Shown one piece after another: positions 60,782 through 64,000 of a DNA stretch of 64,000 bases. The notes under the pieces are model-generated. The model had not been told where the DNA came from. It saw nothing but the letters and a program-made list of their open reading frames with translations, and ran no database searches. Position numbers and translations under genes: made by a program. Origin of the DNA: Desulfatiglans anilini DSM 4660 (GTDB lineage: Bacteria; Desulfobacterota; DSM-4660; Desulfatiglandales; Desulfatiglandaceae); NCBI RefSeq assembly GCF_000422285.1, contig NZ_AULM01000003.1, forward strand, positions 124,001-188,000, read 5' to 3'. Numbering within the stretch: position 1 is the stretch's first letter; each line of letters begins with the position of its first letter.

Positions 60782-63208
60782 ATGAAACTAGACAGAAGGA
60801 ATTTCATCAAACTGATGGTCGGGGGCGCCGTAGGTCTTCAGGTGACGCCGTTGCCCTGGAAAATCACCGACGATATAGCCATCTGGACCCAGAATTGGCC
60901 TTGGGTGCCCGTCCCTGCCGAAGGGGCCTACGATCATGAGGCCTCAGTATGCTCCCTGTGTCCGGGGGGCTGCGGCATAGAGGTCCGCAAGGTCGATGAA
61001 CGTGCCGTCAAAGTCGAGGGCCGTGAAGATTACCCCATCAACCCTGGCGGACTCTGCCCTTTGGGTATGGGCAGCCTTCAGCTCCTGTACAACGAAGACA
61101 TCCGCTTCACTGGTCCGATGAAGCGTGTCGGCCCCCGAGGGGCAGGCGTATTTCAAAACATCTCGTGGGATGAAGCTCTAGAGATATTGTCGGGTCGCGT
61201 GAACGTCCTGCGCAGAGACAGCCGTCCCGAGGCCGTTGCCGCCATCGACGGAAACCCGGTCGAATCGACGGCCTCCCTGTTGATCCAGCGTCTGATGCAA
61301 ACCATCGGCAGCCCGAACTATCTCCGCGTCCCCTCCTTCGAAGACACGGACCGGATGGTCAACCTCTTGATGCAAGGCGTAGACGGGCCGGTTGCCTATG
61401 ATCTGGAGAATGCCGATTTCATCCTCAGCTTCGGCTGTGGACTTCTCGAAGGCTGGGGCGCCCCGGGCCGCATTTTAGGGCTTTGGGGAAAATGGCACGA
61501 CCGTGAGAACAAACGCAAGCCGACCGTGGTTCAAGTGGAATCCCGGGCATCCAACACGGCCTCCAAGGCGGATCAATGGGTTGCAGCCGCTCCTGGAACG
61601 GAGGCCGCTCTGGCCCTCGGCATCGCCCATGTGATCATCAAGGACGGACTGTACGACAGGGAATTCATCGAGCAGAAGACCTTCGGCTTCCATCCATGGA
61701 ATGCCGCCGACTGGAAGGAGCATCAGGGCTTCCAGGGCCTGGTCCTCTCCGAATATTCGCCCCGGAAGGTCCAGGACATCACCGGGGTCCCCGCTGAGCG
61801 CATCGTCTCTCTGGCGCGCTCTTTCGCCAAAGCCAAGGCCCCCATCGCCATCTGGGGAAAGGGCAAAGGGGATCTGAATGGAAGCCTTTACGAATCCATG
61901 TGCGTCCACAGCCTCAATGCCTTGGTGGGCAACATCAACAAGCCTGGGGGAGTGCTGGTCCTCGATCGTCTCCCTCTGAAGCAGTTGCCTGAAACACCCC
62001 TCGATCCGATCGCCGAAGCCGGACTCAAAAAGACCCCTGTCGGAGCGGCGGCTGGCGAAGACAGCCCCTTTGCCGCCAATCTGTTGACCCGTTTCAATGA
62101 AGCCCTGTCGGCGGGCGGCCCTTCCCCTGTCGAACTCCTGATGGTTTTCGGGGCCAACCCGGCATTTACCATGCCCGACGGCGGTTCTATGCGCCGGGCG
62201 CTCAAGGCCGTTCCTTTCATCGTGAGCTTCTCTCCATTCCGTGACGAGACAGCCTTCATGGCCGACCTCGTTCTGCCTGATCACATGGCCTTCGAAAAGT
62301 GGAGCGAGATCATTCAGCCGCGAGGAGTGCAGTACCCTCTCTACGGCCTTGGTAAACCGGTGGTCAAACCCCTGTATCAGACACAGGACGCGGGTGAAAC
62401 CATCCTGAAACTTGCCCGTAGACTGGACAAAGCGGCCCCAGAGGCCTTCCCTTGGAAAACCTTCGAAGACATCATGGCCTATCGTGCGGAAGGCCTCTTT
62501 GAGGCCGGCGCGGGCCTTGTGCGATACAAACCCGCGCAACCTCCGTGGAGTTGGAAACCCTTTGCCGAGCCTGCGGCCGGTTTTAAATCCTCCAAGGACA
62601 TGTGGCAGAAAATCAAGGCATCCGGGTTGTGGTACCAGCCGCTCGATCATCAGCGGGCCGCCATGACAACCTTCAAAACCCCATCCGGCCAGTTCGAATT
62701 TTACTCCACCCGGCTGGAAATGAAGCTGAAAGATCTGAACAAGGCCCCATCCTCGGATCTCGTCTGCATGCCGCATTATGCACCGTCCTCGCCGCCGTCG
62801 GATTCTTCGCGGTACCCGCTGGCAATGGTGCCTTACGACATGGTGAACCTCGTCAGCTCCTGGCTGCCCAACCCGCCGTTTTTGAACAAGACCCTGCTCC
62901 CGGAACAGCTGCTGAAAGACGCATCCTACGCCGAGATCCATCCCGATACAGCCAAGGCGTACGGGTTGAAGCAAGACGACCTGGTTCAGGTGGAATCGGT
63001 GGCCGGAGAAGTCCGGGTGCGCGTGTGTCTTTTCGAAGGCGCCATGCCGGGTGTTGTCTATCTGCCCTTTGGATTGGGGCATACCGCTTACGACGAATTT
63101 TCACGCAACAAGGGCGTCAACCCCAATGACATCATCGCAGCCGGGGCCGATCCCCTGAGCGGTCTGCCGGTCTGGTGGAAGACCCCTGTCCAACTAAACA
63201 AAGTCTAG
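60782..63208 (+). CDS. qrcB: menaquinone reductase molybdopterin-oxidoreductase-like subunit QrcB
   Basis: The 808-residue product starts with a Tat signal (MKLDRRNFIKLMVGG) and a [4Fe-4S]-type site CSLCPGGCGIEV...CPLG. The molybdopterin-oxidoreductase fold follows (VQVESRASNTASKADQWVAAAPGTEAALALGIAHVI type segments are conserved). In QrcB the cofactor is absent and the subunit is thought to act as electron transfer scaffold in the Qrc complex. The ATG has AAGGGGA upstream, 13 bp after qrcA. Confidence 0.92.
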   Translation: MKLDRRNFIKLMVGGAVGLQVTPLPWKITDDIAIWTQNWPWVPVPAEGAYDHEASVCSLCPGGCGIEVRKVDERAVKVEGREDYPINPGGLCPLGMGSLQLLYNEDIRFTGPMKRVGPRGAGVFQNISWDEALEILSGRVNVLRRDSRPEAVAAIDGNPVESTASLLIQRLMQTIGSPNYLRVPSFEDTDRMVNLLMQGVDGPVAYDLENADFILSFGCGLLEGWGAPGRILGLWGKWHDRENKRKPTVVQVESRASNTASKADQWVAAAPGTEAALALGIAHVIIKDGLYDREFIEQKTFGFHPWNAADWKEHQGFQGLVLSEYSPRKVQDITGVPAERIVSLARSFAKAKAPIAIWGKGKGDLNGSLYESMCVHSLNALVGNINKPGGVLVLDRLPLKQLPETPLDPIAEAGLKKTPVGAAAGEDSPFAANLLTRFNEALSAGGPSPVELLMVFGANPAFTMPDGGSMRRALKAVPFIVSFSPFRDETAFMADLVLPDHMAFEKWSEIIQPRGVQYPLYGLGKPVVKPLYQTQDAGETILKLARRLDKAAPEAFPWKTFEDIMAYRAEGLFEAGAGLVRYKPAQPPWSWKPFAEPAAGFKSSKDMWQKIKASGLWYQPLDHQRAAMTTFKTPSGQFEFYSTRLEMKLKDLNKAPSSDLVCMPHYAPSSPPSDSSRYPLAMVPYDMVNLVSSWLPNPPFLNKTLLPEQLLKDASYAEIHPDTAKAYGLKQDDLVQVESVAGEVRVRVCLFEGAMPGVVYLPFGLGHTAYDEFSRNKGVNPNDIIAAGADPLSGLPVWWKTPVQLNKV

Positions 63209-63222
63209 CAGCGAGGTAGATC

Positions 63223-64000
63223 GTGAAAGAGAAACCTGCCAACGGCCACAGCTACGGCATGGTCATCGATCTGGACAAGTGCACGGGATGTGGCACTTGT
63301 ATGGTGGCATGCAGTGCCGAAAACAACGTGTCGGTCCGCCCCGATGAATCGGATCCTCAGCGTCGGCTCACGTGGATGCGCCTTTACAAGGTCACCAACG
63401 GCAAACCCTTCCCCGAGACCGAAGTCAGCTATTTTCCGCGGCCTTGTATGCAGTGCGACCACCATACCCCATGCGTATCCGTCTGCCCTGCCACAGCCAC
63501 AGAAATGGATTACGAAACCGGGATCGTGAGCCAGATCTACACCCGCTGCATCGGCTGCCGGTACTGTATGGCCGCCTGCCCGTACCATGCCCGCGTCTTC
63601 AACTGGTGGGACGGCTATTTTCCGAAGAGCAAAGGGATGACCCGCTACCTGTCACCCGAGGTCTCCCCCCGGATGCGGGGCGTCGTCGAAAAGTGCACCT
63701 TCTGTCATCATCGCCTGATGCGCGCCAGGACAAAGGCTTATGCCGAAGACCGGCGCGAGTTGGAAGAAGGCGAATACATCACCGCCTGCACCGAGGCTTG
63801 CCCCGCACAGGCGATCACGTTCGGGGATCTCAACAATCCCGATCACCAAGTGGCGAACTTGATCAAGAGCCCTTACGCCTTCCGCCTGCTGGAGAAGCTC
63901 GGCACCGAACCCAAAGTGTATTACCTCTCGAGCAAGGATTGGGTGCGGAAGCTCGGAGACAACTTTCTGCCCGGCCAGTTTGAACCCGTTACAAAGGTGA
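63223..64000 (+). CDS. qrcC: menaquinone reductase iron-sulfur subunit QrcC (partial)
   Basis: A GTG at 63223 with GAGGT upstream opens a frame that runs off the right edge (259 full codons). It contains four ferredoxin-type clusters: CTGCGTCMVAC, CMQCDHHTPCVSVCP, CIGCRYCMAACP, and the KCTFCHHR...CTEACP set. This is the NrfC/PsrB-like subunit expected after qrcB. The remaining C-terminus and qrcD would lie outside the window. Confidence 0.9.
   Translation, partial: MKEKPANGHSYGMVIDLDKCTGCGTCMVACSAENNVSVRPDESDPQRRLTWMRLYKVTNGKPFPETEVSYFPRPCMQCDHHTPCVSVCPATATEMDYETGIVSQIYTRCIGCRYCMAACPYHARVFNWWDGYFPKSKGMTRYLSPEVSPRMRGVVEKCTFCHHRLMRARTKAYAEDRRELEEGEYITACTEACPAQAITFGDLNNPDHQVANLIKSPYAFRLLEKLGTEPKVYYLSSKDWVRKLGDNFLPGQFEPVTKV

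Overview
The window is high-GC bacterial chromosome with dense, mostly core gene content. It most likely comes from a sulfate-reducing member of the Desulfobacterota (former Deltaproteobacteria). The best evidence is the start of a qrcABC menaquinone reductase operon at the right edge, which is typical of sulfate reducers. Supporting evidence is a type II secretion operon whose GspL is a PilM-PilN-like fusion and whose GspM is PilO-like, and the kdsA-kdsC-lptC-lptA-rpoN-hpf-ptsN-EIIA(Man) run. This taxonomic call is inference; no rRNA gene is present.

Layout. 1-5105: a WbqC-family gene, a strongly expressed-looking secreted protein of unknown function (two promoter candidates, strong RBS, terminator), a lipoprotein and a radical SAM enzyme. 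5125-16751 (minus): a type II secretion operon in the order gspE-F-G-H-I-J-K-L-M-C-D. 17189-18704 (minus): a UpxY/NusG-like antiterminator and a sugar-nucleotide epimerase. 19004-25285: DUF6485, tRNA-Pro, the pyrG-unknown-pyrE-Nudix nucleotide cluster and der. 25302-28497: ECF sigma/anti-sigma pair, methyltransferase, AmrS-type radical SAM enzyme and a small conserved-looking gene. 28491-31028: truA, rpsI, rplM, two tRNAs and a thioesterase. 31307-37390: trmO, a histidine-rich peptide, an MscS channel, prfC flanked by two ubiquitin-like sulfur carriers, and a ThiF-like E1. 37484-38533: an RHH antitoxin followed by a truncated PIN toxin, and DUF3786. 38779-41353: tRNA-Leu, secG, tpiA and gap. 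41455-47806: regulatory PTS, hibernation factor, sigma-54, and LPS transport and KDO genes; lptB is absent from its usual place. 47905-53857: tRNA-Arg, an orphan gene, and a five-gene set of BON-LysM, DUF533/TerB-like, coiled-coil with an RGG-like tail, DUF6384-like and a second coiled-coil protein. 54226-60000: an NPSR-like FAD/rhodanese reductase, an FGE-like protein, rlmD, and rpsU behind a long structured leader. 60109-64000: qrcA, qrcB and partial qrcC.

The most unusual signals are these. (i) A family of roughly 220-280 bp MITE-like elements with CCATCCGGAAATG-type terminal inverted repeats has three full copies, one decayed copy and three right-end fragments. One copy supplies the stop codon of the Nudix gene. 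(ii) The rpsU leader is about 330 nt and carries a strong promoter, a 43-codon ORF with an excellent RBS, and competing anti-terminator and terminator hairpins. (iii) The 48.8-53.9 kb coiled-coil/TerB-like cluster has no function I can assign. (iv) A toxin-antitoxin pair has lost its toxin.
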